This document shows, piece by piece, positions 15,329 to 21,973 of a stretch of DNA of 26,536 bases (positions are counted from its first letter, which is position 1; the number at the start of each line of letters is the position of its first letter). The notes beneath the pieces were generated by a model. The model had not been told where the DNA came from, did not search any database, and worked only from the letters and a program-made list of their open reading frames with translations. This DNA comes from a virus, in the IMG/VR virus record IMGVR_UViG_3300027973_000194, positions 1-26,536 of that record. One strand, written 5' to 3'. The position numbers were made by a program, and so were the translations under genes.

Positions 15329-15946
15329 TTAGCTGCAACCACAACCACAACCACCATTAGCTGAAGTTTGATTACAAAGTTTTTGAAGTTTGTTTAATAG
15401 TTTAGTAAATTCTTGAGTGCCTAATGATTCTGCAGTAGCCTTTAATGCTTGTAACATACCATCAGCAATTAGAAAATCATTATATGCTTCTGAGTCACAG
15501 TTATTACATAACTCATCTGCAACTCTAGCTGCTAGTTTAGATACACAACAAGCTACATTGCAATATACTACAAAAGTAGTATCTGTAGTGTAGGTTAGCC
15601 CTGCTTCATCTGTAAGAGTATATACAATATCGTAGTAACCATCAGCTAAAGTAAAAGTACTTCCTGTACTATCTACAGGAGTATACTGATATAATTCAAA
15701 ATCTGGAAATACAGATGCTTGTACTTTATCTAGTACACTAACTGTAATTGGTACACCGCCATTTAATGATATACTAATAGTAGCTGCAGTAACATGTGGA
15801 TTTCCACCTAATGCAGTTTTCCACAGAGTAGTATTATCATTCCAAGCATAAGGATTAGTAAGACTATTGTAAAACCCAGTAGTATCGTTAATTGTTATAC
15901 CTGTACACCCATTAAGACATGCAGATATTGTTGATATAAATGACAT
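15329..15946 (-). CDS. Hypothetical virion protein with Cys-rich tail
   Basis: This 205-aa protein has an N-terminal beta-rich domain of about 130 residues ('ATISISLNGGVPITVSVLDK', 'DGYYDIVYTLTDEAGLTYTT') that looks Ig-like, then an alpha-helical region with cysteines ('CNVACCVSKLAARVADELCN', 'FLIADGMLQALKATAESLGT'). It ends in 'GGCGCGCS'. It has no signal peptide. It is the first gene after a strong terminator and has a TATTTTTG promoter-like box within the terminator tail, so it probably starts a new transcript of appendage genes. I recall a similar Ig-plus-helix layout with a Gly-Cys tail in other Bacteroidota phage structural regions, but cannot name a family. Confidence 0.55.
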   Translation of the reverse strand: MSFISTISACLNGCTGITINDTTGFYNSLTNPYAWNDNTTLWKTALGGNPHVTAATISISLNGGVPITVSVLDKVQASVFPDFELYQYTPVDSTGSTFTLADGYYDIVYTLTDEAGLTYTTDTTFVVYCNVACCVSKLAARVADELCNNCDSEAYNDFLIADGMLQALKATAESLGTQEFTKLLNKLQKLCNQTSANGGCGCGCS

Positions 15947-15965
15947 AGTATATTATAGGTTTTAT

Positions 15966-16017
15966 TCTAAACAAAAATAGTGAAAAACCTAATTGTAAAA
16001 CTAGGTCCTTCACTATC
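15966..16017 (-). terminator. Intrinsic terminator after the 438-aa virion gene
   Basis: Read on the minus strand, arm 16016-16002 (ATAGTGAAGGACCTA) pairs with arm 15991-15977 (TAGGTTTTTCACTAT) over 15 base pairs, with two G-U pairs. A 10-base loop separates them, and TTTTTGTTT follows at once. This is the textbook layout of a Rho-independent terminator and it lies 23 bases after the stop of the 438-aa gene. Confidence 0.85.
15972..15979 (-). promoter_or_regulatory. Bacteroidota -7-like box TATTTTTG before the 205-aa gene
   Basis: Minus-strand TATTTTTG fits the Bacteroidota consensus TAnnTTTG and lies 25 bases before ATG 15946. It overlaps the U-tract of the terminator, so the match could be incidental. 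No clear -33 TTTG or TTG is seen. Confidence 0.35.
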
Positions 16018-16039
16018 CTTATCTAGAGATTAATTGTTA

Positions 16040-17356
16040 TTAGAATACGAAAGTAGCAGGTAAATCTACATTTGACCATAGGTTAAAAGTAGTAATAAAA
16101 GCTGCTTGTAACTCACCTACAGTAGGAACGTAAGTTGCAGCGCCAGTACCACCAGCAAAGTAAACAATAGCTTGCCCTTTGTTTTCACCTGCACCAATTA
16201 ATGATGGAAGTTGATCTACCCATCCAATTACAGCAGGTTGATATTGTTGTCCAACAACAGCATCTTGCTCACGGAACAATGGTGGAGTTTGATCAACAAA
16301 GATCTGCCCTTCATCACCCCAAGAGATATACTCATCATTAGCAACTTGCTCGTAAACAGCAATACCATCAAATGCAGCAGTTGTGCTTACAGCAGTTGGA
16401 TTAGCAACAGGAGGAAATCCTTCGAGGAATGTATTAAATCTAACTTTATCATATTGTCTCCAACGGTTAACATCATATTTTTGTTTGATACCTGTGATTT
16501 TGATACCCCACAAAGTTGCTGTACCAGCATCTGCTACTGAAATTGCAGTAAGAGAAGTACCAGCAGCAGTTCCACTAACTGTTTCACCATTGTAAGCAAC
16601 TTCTAAAGTTAAAACACCAGTAGTAGAATTTCTAGCTGCTACTTTGTAAACAGGAGTTGTAGTACCTACAGCAACTGAAATATAAGTTCCTGCAGTACAA
16701 TTAACTGTTGCAGCAGCAAGAGTTGGAGTTACTGTTCTAGAATATTTAGTAAATGTTAAAGTACCTGAACCTGTTCCTGCAGCAGATCTAGTTGCATTTG
16801 TCATTACTTCTGAAAATACTCTCCAATCAATAGTTCTGTTTGGTACAAAGTTTTGTACTAATGAAGCTGTAAGACCATTAGCAATTTCTTGCTTTGTAGC
16901 ACCAATACCTGATTGATAAGTACCATACTTGTAGTTAGCAGGACGCTTACCATAAGCAAATTGATTAGGTACATGTTCAAGTTTTACAGTGTAAAAATTA
17001 TTATCAGTTGCTTGAATTGTGTTAGCATTGCTACCATTATATCCAACATAGTCTACTTGCTCTCTAGCTAGTCTTCCTGCAACAGAAGATGCAGTTTTAA
17101 TTTGATTGCGTGTAAGAACTACTTGCTGTAATGGTAAATTAGCACCACGATCTTTGATAATTTTAATTTTATCAAAAAGAGTTGGATCCCAATTTCCTGA
17201 AGCTGCTGTATTAAGCACTTGATTTGACATATTAGCAATTACTACTGAGTTTGGTGCTAATGAACCAGGAGTTACTTTTGTTCCAGCTGTAGGTACAGTT
17301 GCCTGTACTGGAAAAATAAATACACTCTTAATGTTATTTTTTGAATCTAAAGCCAT
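16040..17356 (-). CDS. Abundant-type virion protein (auxiliary capsid candidate)
   Basis: This 438-aa soluble protein opens MALDSKNNIKSVFIFPVQAT. The first 195 residues and the last 150 form what looks like one alpha/beta core ('TASSVAGRLAREQVDYVGYN', 'NGLTASLVQNFVPNRTIDWR', 'RQYDKVRFNTFLEGFPPVAN'). Between them, residues about 200-285 are a Thr/Ala/Gly-rich, beta-type stretch ('GTLTFTKYSRTVTPTLAAAT', 'GTAAGTSLTAISVADAGTAT') that resembles an inserted Ig-like domain. It has its own promoter-like box and a strong terminator, and an A-rich 5' leader, all signs of high expression. Together these suggest a major virion component such as the auxiliary capsid protein of crAss-like phages. A tail-tube or sheath-like role is not excluded; the family is not recognised. 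Confidence 0.5.
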   Translation of the reverse strand: MALDSKNNIKSVFIFPVQATVPTAGTKVTPGSLAPNSVVIANMSNQVLNTAASGNWDPTLFDKIKIIKDRGANLPLQQVVLTRNQIKTASSVAGRLAREQVDYVGYNGSNANTIQATDNNFYTVKLEHVPNQFAYGKRPANYKYGTYQSGIGATKQEIANGLTASLVQNFVPNRTIDWRVFSEVMTNATRSAAGTGSGTLTFTKYSRTVTPTLAAATVNCTAGTYISVAVGTTTPVYKVAARNSTTGVLTLEVAYNGETVSGTAAGTSLTAISVADAGTATLWGIKITGIKQKYDVNRWRQYDKVRFNTFLEGFPPVANPTAVSTTAAFDGIAVYEQVANDEYISWGDEGQIFVDQTPPLFREQDAVVGQQYQPAVIGWVDQLPSLIGAGENKGQAIVYFAGGTGAATYVPTVGELQAAFITTFNLWSNVDLPATFVF

Positions 17357-17394
17357 TTTTTTAAAATGTTAATTTGTTGTTTGTTTTTGTTTTA

Positions 17395-17402
17395 CAAATA
17401 TA
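17395..17402 (-). promoter_or_regulatory. Bacteroidota -7-like box TATATTTG before the 438-aa gene
   Basis: Minus-strand TATATTTG followed by TAAAAC lies 38 bases before ATG 17356. A TTTG lies 16 bases upstream of the box, within range of the TTG/TTTG (-33) element described for Bacteroidota. The leader that follows is A-rich (AAACAAAAACAAACAACAAA), which favours strong translation in this group. Confidence 0.55.
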
Positions 17403-17412
17403 ATTGTTTTTG

Positions 17413-18186
17413 TTATTCCAAAACATCTGCCGTGAGTTGGTTAATTGGTATTTGTTCTCTTACTGCAGCAGACAGTAATTTTACAGCAATATCACAAATT
17501 CCTTGGTGAGTTAGAGAATCTAATTCACAATTAACTTGTGACCCTGGTGCATTAAGATTTACTACTATGTCAGATGGTGTTTTAATATATCTTAAATAGT
17601 ATTCAGTAACTATAAAATCATTGTTATTTTTACCATCAGTATCTGTAATAAGACCATGGATCTTTCTCTCAGTACCATTAACAGGTTTTCTACCATGTTC
17701 TAATCTCCATATAATACCTTCTGTACCATCAGTGTATGGTCTTTTATAAGGATTATAATAATTAAGATTATACTCATCATGTGAGATAGGAATAGTCATA
17801 ATTCTATTGAAAGTATTTGTAGTCCCACATTGTGGAATATTTGTAGTACAACCTTCATAAATTGCAATCATGAAATCAACTGGCAATGCCCAGAGTCTTT
17901 CTCCAGGCAATGTACCAGTTTGTTGGTTGTCGGGTAATTCAATAATAGGTGGATTAGCATCTTGTGAGTCTTTAACTAATGCAGAAAGTCCTTGGATTCT
18001 TATTTCAGTCTCCTCAAATCCTTCCATGTTTCTATTGCTCTTAGGGTTTAACCTTTGGAGAATATAATACCATTGTGCTTTAGTTAAAAGTATAGTAGCT
18101 TCAGGGTCTTCAAACCCAGGAGCACTTTGTGAATAAAGTGCATCATAAGTTACTAGTACATTTTCCCACATTTGATTAGCTGTCAT
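17413..18186 (-). CDS. Putative head-tail connector / ring protein
   Basis: This 257-aa protein opens MTANQMWENVLVTYDALYSQ and continues 'SAPGFEDPEATILLTKAQWY', the pattern (helix, then 'PG..D.E....L..AQ') I associate with connector or neck proteins of crAss-like and related podoviruses. A beta-rich middle contains 'ERLWALPVDFMIAIYEG' and 'RIMTIPISHDEYNLNYYNPY', and the C-terminus is helical ('HQGICDIAVKLLSAAVREQI'). It overlaps the end of the upstream 319-aa gene by 11 bases, which indicates co-translation. It is soluble, with a length normal for connectors. The exact ring position is not known, and the assignment relies on pattern and context only. Confidence 0.6.
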   Translation of the reverse strand: MTANQMWENVLVTYDALYSQSAPGFEDPEATILLTKAQWYYILQRLNPKSNRNMEGFEETEIRIQGLSALVKDSQDANPPIIELPDNQQTGTLPGERLWALPVDFMIAIYEGCTTNIPQCGTTNTFNRIMTIPISHDEYNLNYYNPYKRPYTDGTEGIIWRLEHGRKPVNGTERKIHGLITDTDGKNNNDFIVTEYYLRYIKTPSDIVVNLNAPGSQVNCELDSLTHQGICDIAVKLLSAAVREQIPINQLTADVLE

Positions 18187-19135
18187 AACCTGATTGCTCT
18201 TTAAGTCTTTCTACAATAGCAAAGTTTTCTGGATCTTCAACCCACTTAATGGCTTGACCTGTTGCTCCAATATCTTTACCATCTAGGAATTGATATGTTT
18301 TTTCTTTAGATAGAACAAGTGATCCTGACTTAGTTGCTCTCATTAAAAGTAACTTAGAATCTTTATGAGGATCTTGTACTAGTTTTAGGAAGTTTGATGG
18401 AGATTCATTTACTATTTTACCAACATATGCAAATACATAGTCATAGTTTGTAGTATTACTGATTCTTGAATCAGCTAACCACATAATCTCTCTAAGTTGT
18501 CCAATGTCTGATTTAATTCTAGCAAACCAAGAGAATGCTTCAAGTTTAGTGTTAAGATCTTCTTTTTCCTGTACTTCAGCAATTTCTTGATCTACAAGCA
18601 TAAATCTGTAAGTACGTTTTTTGTTTTTTTCAGAAGGAGAAGGTGCTACAACATTCTTGTTTAGCATAAGTACTTTATATCTAATCATATCCATAGGGAC
18701 AGATAGATCTAAAACATTAGATTCATTTCTAAGTTTTACAGTACCAAGTTTTTGCCAGAAAGTATCTGGATGGCGATTACCTTTTTCATCAGTTCTAAAT
18801 TTACCAACATCAAGATCACCTTTACTAAGACCAAGTAATCTTTCAAAGAATTCTTGTTCTGTAATTTCCTCATTTGGAAACTCAGGAGTCTTTACTTTAG
18901 CAATATTGTCTAATGGTCTGTACATGATACCTGTCTTTTTATTAATAGGTACTGATAGATATGTAATTGCTGTGTTAAATTGATAAGCACCATTGGTTTT
19001 ATCCTTACCATCTTCAGTAATTTGGTACTTGTGTGACCAACTATTAGGTCTAACCACTGGTACTACTTTTACTACTTTTTCAATTAGAAAGTGTGTGAAT
19101 TTATCCTGTTCTAATTCTAATTCCTTTTTAGCCAT
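18176..19135 (-). CDS. Conserved-type virion module protein of unknown role
   Basis: This 319-aa, highly charged soluble protein opens MAKKELELEQDKFTHFLIEK. It contains 'SVPINKKTGIMYRPLDNIAK', 'ERLLGLSKGDLDVGKFRTDE' and, after a lysine-rich linker near residue 170 ('SPSEKNKKRTYRFMLVDQEI'), a helical region with 'FSWFARIKSDIGQLREIMWL'. No signal, membrane or catalytic motif is visible. It is the first gene after the capsid protein and its terminator, and has its own TAACTTTG box. Proteins of similar size and charge follow the capsid gene in crAss-like genomes, but I cannot link this to a defined function. Candidates are an assembly factor, an internal cargo protein or a connector-associated protein. 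Confidence 0.6.
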   Translation of the reverse strand: MAKKELELEQDKFTHFLIEKVVKVVPVVRPNSWSHKYQITEDGKDKTNGAYQFNTAITYLSVPINKKTGIMYRPLDNIAKVKTPEFPNEEITEQEFFERLLGLSKGDLDVGKFRTDEKGNRHPDTFWQKLGTVKLRNESNVLDLSVPMDMIRYKVLMLNKNVVAPSPSEKNKKRTYRFMLVDQEIAEVQEKEDLNTKLEAFSWFARIKSDIGQLREIMWLADSRISNTTNYDYVFAYVGKIVNESPSNFLKLVQDPHKDSKLLLMRATKSGSLVLSKEKTYQFLDGKDIGATGQAIKWVEDPENFAIVERLKEQSGYDS

Positions 19136-19157
19136 AATTTCTTATTTATTTATTTTA

Positions 19158-19165
19158 CAAAGTTA
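19158..19165 (-). promoter_or_regulatory. Bacteroidota -7-like box TAACTTTG before the 319-aa gene
   Basis: Minus-strand TAACTTTG followed by TAAAA lies 22 bases before ATG 19135 and just after the capsid-gene terminator stem. The same 13-base string TAACTTTGTAAAA appears before the portal gene. The leader (AATAAATAAATAAG) is A-rich. Confidence 0.55.
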
Positions 19166-19198
19166 AAATAAAGAGGGAGATATTTCACTCCCTCTCTA
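19163..19198 (-). terminator. Intrinsic terminator after the major capsid gene
   Basis: On the minus strand AGAGAGGGAG (19197-19188) pairs with CTCCCTCTTT (19179-19170) over 10 base pairs with one G-U, around an 8-base loop, followed by ATTTTAA. The stem holds most of the G and C in this gap. It starts 12 bases after the capsid stop. Confidence 0.8.
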
Positions 19199-19208
19199 TA
19201 TTTATTTA

Positions 19209-20723
19209 TTATACTAAGTTATAACGGAAATCTACAACTTTAGTTGGGTCAGTAATCATCATACCACCCCACATCATTCTGTGAATTTCATATCCATCAG
19301 AACGTGAAACTGCTACTGAAGGAGAACCTTTTCCTGCAGGAGTAAATGGATCACGCATACCTGGGATATAACGGAATACTGAAGGTTGACCTTTTACTGA
19401 TACTCTCTTAATTCCTGATTCTCCACCAAAGTCAAGTGCTAGCATTCTACGTGATTCTGTAGTACCACCTTCTGGGTGAGTTTCTGGGAAAAGAACTTTA
19501 TCATCAAACATTGGACAGTACATCAATTCAAATGTAATACCGTTGATTGAGTAGTATTTAGTAAATTGGAAACCAGCTGAAAGTGGCTTAGGAATACCAT
19601 TAAGTTTTCCACCATTTTCTTTGTAGATAGTTGTGTCATTAGAACGTCCTGGACCTTGACCTGAAGTGTTAGCAATCATTAGTTCAGTACCACCTTTAGC
19701 AAGTACAGCTCTGTGGAAATCACGGATACCATATTCACCAGTACACAAAGTAACAACACGATTACCCATTTCAATTCTACCAATAGAAAGATCCAAGAAT
19801 ACTTCAGTCAAGAAGTCAAGATCTAGTGTTGAGTAGTAGTGAATGTTAGATGGTGCAATTTGCTCAAAAAGACCAGCACCTGATTCAACAGGATATTTAC
19901 CTGATGCATCTTTGTTCAAGAACAAGTCACGATCTGTAAAGTTATGTAGACCATAAAAGTGCATAACTACGTTAGCAACTTCTGCTTGGTACATTGCAAT
20001 CATATCTAGATAGTTAATCCAAACACGCTCTTGCTTACCATCTACACCTGGGAATGAAAACTCCAAAGGATAGTTTTTACCTTCATTAATCATGTTACCA
20101 GGAACTTCATATTCAAAACGCTGCATAGTAATGCGGTTTCTCATTCTGAAAGGTGAAGTAAAGTTTGGCTTCTGACCTCTGTTAGATAATGTTGATGGAG
20201 CTACGTTGAAAAACTTAGCCCAACGCTGACCAGCTTCAAGTTCTTCTGCAGGTACTGAAAGCATTGGATCTGATGTAAGAAGTTCTACTTCATACTCAAA
20301 GTTAGTGCCTTTTGGTTTAACAGAAAGAACTCTCAAAAGGTATTCTGCTTTGTTACCTTTAAGGATGTTATCTGGCTCAAAGTATTCTTCGCCAAATACC
20401 ATATAAAAGGCAGCAACACCTGCACCAAGTTCACCTGCACTAGCAGCTGAGGTTCCTGTTGCATCATACGCCTCAAGAAGAGGAATGTTTTTGTCATGTT
20501 GACCTTGGAGCATCCACTCATAGAAGTTGTTTTCTTCTACTTCAATAGTTGGGAACTGGTTGAGGAAATCAAACATCGCATTCTTCAGATTGGTTCTAAA
20601 GATTTGATGAATGGTGTTAGTTACAAGCTGTGGGCGTTTCATATAGAGTGCACCCAAATTGTTGGCAGTTACAAGACCATTGTAATCTTTAGCTGCGTAT
20701 TTCTGTAGTTGGAATAATTGCAT
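19209..20723 (-). CDS. Major capsid protein (HK97-like, crAss-like)
   Basis: This 504-aa protein sits directly downstream of the scaffold-like gene (2-base gap) in the terminase-portal-scaffold-capsid order, and its length is normal for crAss-like capsid proteins. It opens MQLFQLQKYAAKDYNGLVTA and has 'TIHQIFRTNLKNAMFDFLNQ', 'FRMRNRITMQRFEYEVPGNM', 'NEGKNYPLEFSFPGVDGKQE' and 'GNRVVTLCTGEYGIRDFHRA' with alternating helices and strands, as expected of an HK97 fold with insertions. The C-terminal part ('GYEIHRMMWGGMMITDPTKV', residues near 475-495) looks like the axial-domain end. The A-rich leader (AATAAATAAAAATG) and a strong terminator fit high late expression. No promoter box was found directly upstream, so transcription likely comes from the scaffold gene promoter. 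Confidence 0.85.
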   Translation of the reverse strand: MQLFQLQKYAAKDYNGLVTANNLGALYMKRPQLVTNTIHQIFRTNLKNAMFDFLNQFPTIEVEENNFYEWMLQGQHDKNIPLLEAYDATGTSAASAGELGAGVAAFYMVFGEEYFEPDNILKGNKAEYLLRVLSVKPKGTNFEYEVELLTSDPMLSVPAEELEAGQRWAKFFNVAPSTLSNRGQKPNFTSPFRMRNRITMQRFEYEVPGNMINEGKNYPLEFSFPGVDGKQERVWINYLDMIAMYQAEVANVVMHFYGLHNFTDRDLFLNKDASGKYPVESGAGLFEQIAPSNIHYYSTLDLDFLTEVFLDLSIGRIEMGNRVVTLCTGEYGIRDFHRAVLAKGGTELMIANTSGQGPGRSNDTTIYKENGGKLNGIPKPLSAGFQFTKYYSINGITFELMYCPMFDDKVLFPETHPEGGTTESRRMLALDFGGESGIKRVSVKGQPSVFRYIPGMRDPFTPAGKGSPSVAVSRSDGYEIHRMMWGGMMITDPTKVVDFRYNLV

Positions 20724-20725
20724 TT

Positions 20726-21901
20726 TTATTTATTATTTAGGAAATTTTCTAGTGATGTTAGTACATCAACCTCTTTATCGTTAAGATTATTACTTAAGTT
20801 AGAGCCTGATTTAAATGCTGCTTTTTTAAGTCTATCATCAATACTTCTAACAACTTTTGTTTCTGCTAAACGCATTAGTTTGGTTAAATCAGGTTTAATA
20901 TTACCCCTCTCATCCATGTTGAATAAACCTAGTTCTGTCAAGTAATGCAGTTGCAGTCTAAATGCTTCTGGATTCTTTCTGGAAATAGCAGCCACTTTGT
21001 TTAATGGTTGTTTGTTCTCATCGTAAGCAACTGTTTCTGTCATTGACTTGTACAGTTGATCTTTCATTTTATCTGTAATAGGAACTCCTTTGAAAATCTC
21101 TGGAGTTTGTGAAATTGCTGCTTTCAAAGCTTGAAGTCTTTGTTGAGCTTGCTGTTGTCTTTGAAGTGCAATATGTTGTTCTTCTTGTTTTTTGTATTCA
21201 ATGTGTTTTTGAGCTTCTTGATTTAATGCTTGTGCTGCTTCAAAACCTTCATCAGCTAATTCATCTAAATCTCTAGCTCTTTCTACATATTTAGTAATCT
21301 TCTCATTAGAAAATCCTTTAGTTCTAAGAAGTTCTCTGTAAAGCTGTTCTGCTTTTTGAGGATTAGATTCTAATTGATCTCTAGTAATTGATGAATAATC
21401 AACTACTCTACTACCAATATCTAGTGAAGAATCTTCATCTAGACCATCCATAAACAGTTCAAACTGTTTACGCATTTTAGTAGGCATTTCAGATACAATA
21501 TCTTCAAAGATCTTTACACCTCTTTTGAAGTCACGTCTTTCCATTAAAGATTTAAAACTATCTGGAGTACCATCAAATTTAAAATCATCATCTTCTTGGA
21601 AATCTTCATCATCAAATAATCCTTCAGCTTTAAGCTGTTCAGCTAGCACTTTATAAAGAGGTTCATCTTCATCGTCAGTACTTGTCTTTCTATCAGAAGG
21701 TGGTGCAAAATCTTTTGCTTTACTTTCTGGTGTCTCATCATCTGAATCATTAATTAGATCTGACAACTCTGTATCAAAGTCAAATTCATTAGATTCAGCT
21801 ACATCTTTTACCAGGTTTTTATCAGATGAATTATTGATTACTTCACCTGTCCCTCCTTCAGGAGCTTCAAAATCTGGGCTGTAAAATTTGTTCGTTTTCA
21901 T
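20726..21901 (-). CDS. Scaffold-like acidic protein
   Basis: This 391-aa protein is strongly acidic in its first 130 residues ('EFDFDTELSDLINDSDDETP', 'DDEDFQEDDDFKFDG') and basic and helical after that, with a glutamine-rich coiled-coil stretch near residues 220-260 ('EAQKHIEYKKQEEQHIALQR'). A long disordered acidic N-terminus plus coiled coil and helical C-terminus, placed between portal and capsid genes, is the usual design of a phage scaffolding protein, which guides capsid assembly and is later removed. No protease motif is seen in the window, and the gene could instead encode an internal virion protein. The start at ATG 21901 is ten bases after a TAATTTTG box. Confidence 0.7.
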   Translation of the reverse strand: MKTNKFYSPDFEAPEGGTGEVINNSSDKNLVKDVAESNEFDFDTELSDLINDSDDETPESKAKDFAPPSDRKTSTDDEDEPLYKVLAEQLKAEGLFDDEDFQEDDDFKFDGTPDSFKSLMERRDFKRGVKIFEDIVSEMPTKMRKQFELFMDGLDEDSSLDIGSRVVDYSSITRDQLESNPQKAEQLYRELLRTKGFSNEKITKYVERARDLDELADEGFEAAQALNQEAQKHIEYKKQEEQHIALQRQQQAQQRLQALKAAISQTPEIFKGVPITDKMKDQLYKSMTETVAYDENKQPLNKVAAISRKNPEAFRLQLHYLTELGLFNMDERGNIKPDLTKLMRLAETKVVRSIDDRLKKAAFKSGSNLSNNLNDKEVDVLTSLENFLNNK

Positions 21902-21911
21902 GTTATTCTTA

Positions 21912-21919
21912 CAAAATTA
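21912..21919 (-). promoter_or_regulatory. Bacteroidota -7-like box TAATTTTG before the scaffold gene
   Basis: Minus-strand TAATTTTG followed by TAAGAA lies ten bases before ATG 21901. It shares the TAnnTTTGTAA form with the boxes before the portal and 319-aa genes and could drive scaffold and capsid expression. Confidence 0.45.
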
Positions 21920-21942
21920 TTGTTAATAATTGTTTATCTACC

Positions 21943-21973
21943 AAATAAGCTTGTTTTTCTATATAGCTTATTT
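21943..21973. other. AT-rich hairpin at the portal stop codon
   Basis: AAATAAGCT (21943-21951) and AGCTTATTT (21965-21973) form a perfect 9-bp inverted repeat with a 13-base loop; the right arm covers the portal gene stop. On the minus strand no U-run follows, so it is a poor terminator in the coding direction. On the plus strand a T-run follows, but no plus-strand gene is present. It could protect an mRNA 3' end. Confidence 0.4.

Noticed and set aside
15325-15357. Extended start giving an N-terminal valine run (MVVVVVVAANI) for the 159-aa gene
   Set aside because: These codons are the Gly-Cys codons of the preceding gene's end read in another frame; ATG 15324 four bases after that stop is a better start.
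20333-20521. Minus-strand 62-codon frame inside the capsid gene
   Set aside because: It overlaps the capsid gene completely and has no recognisable features.
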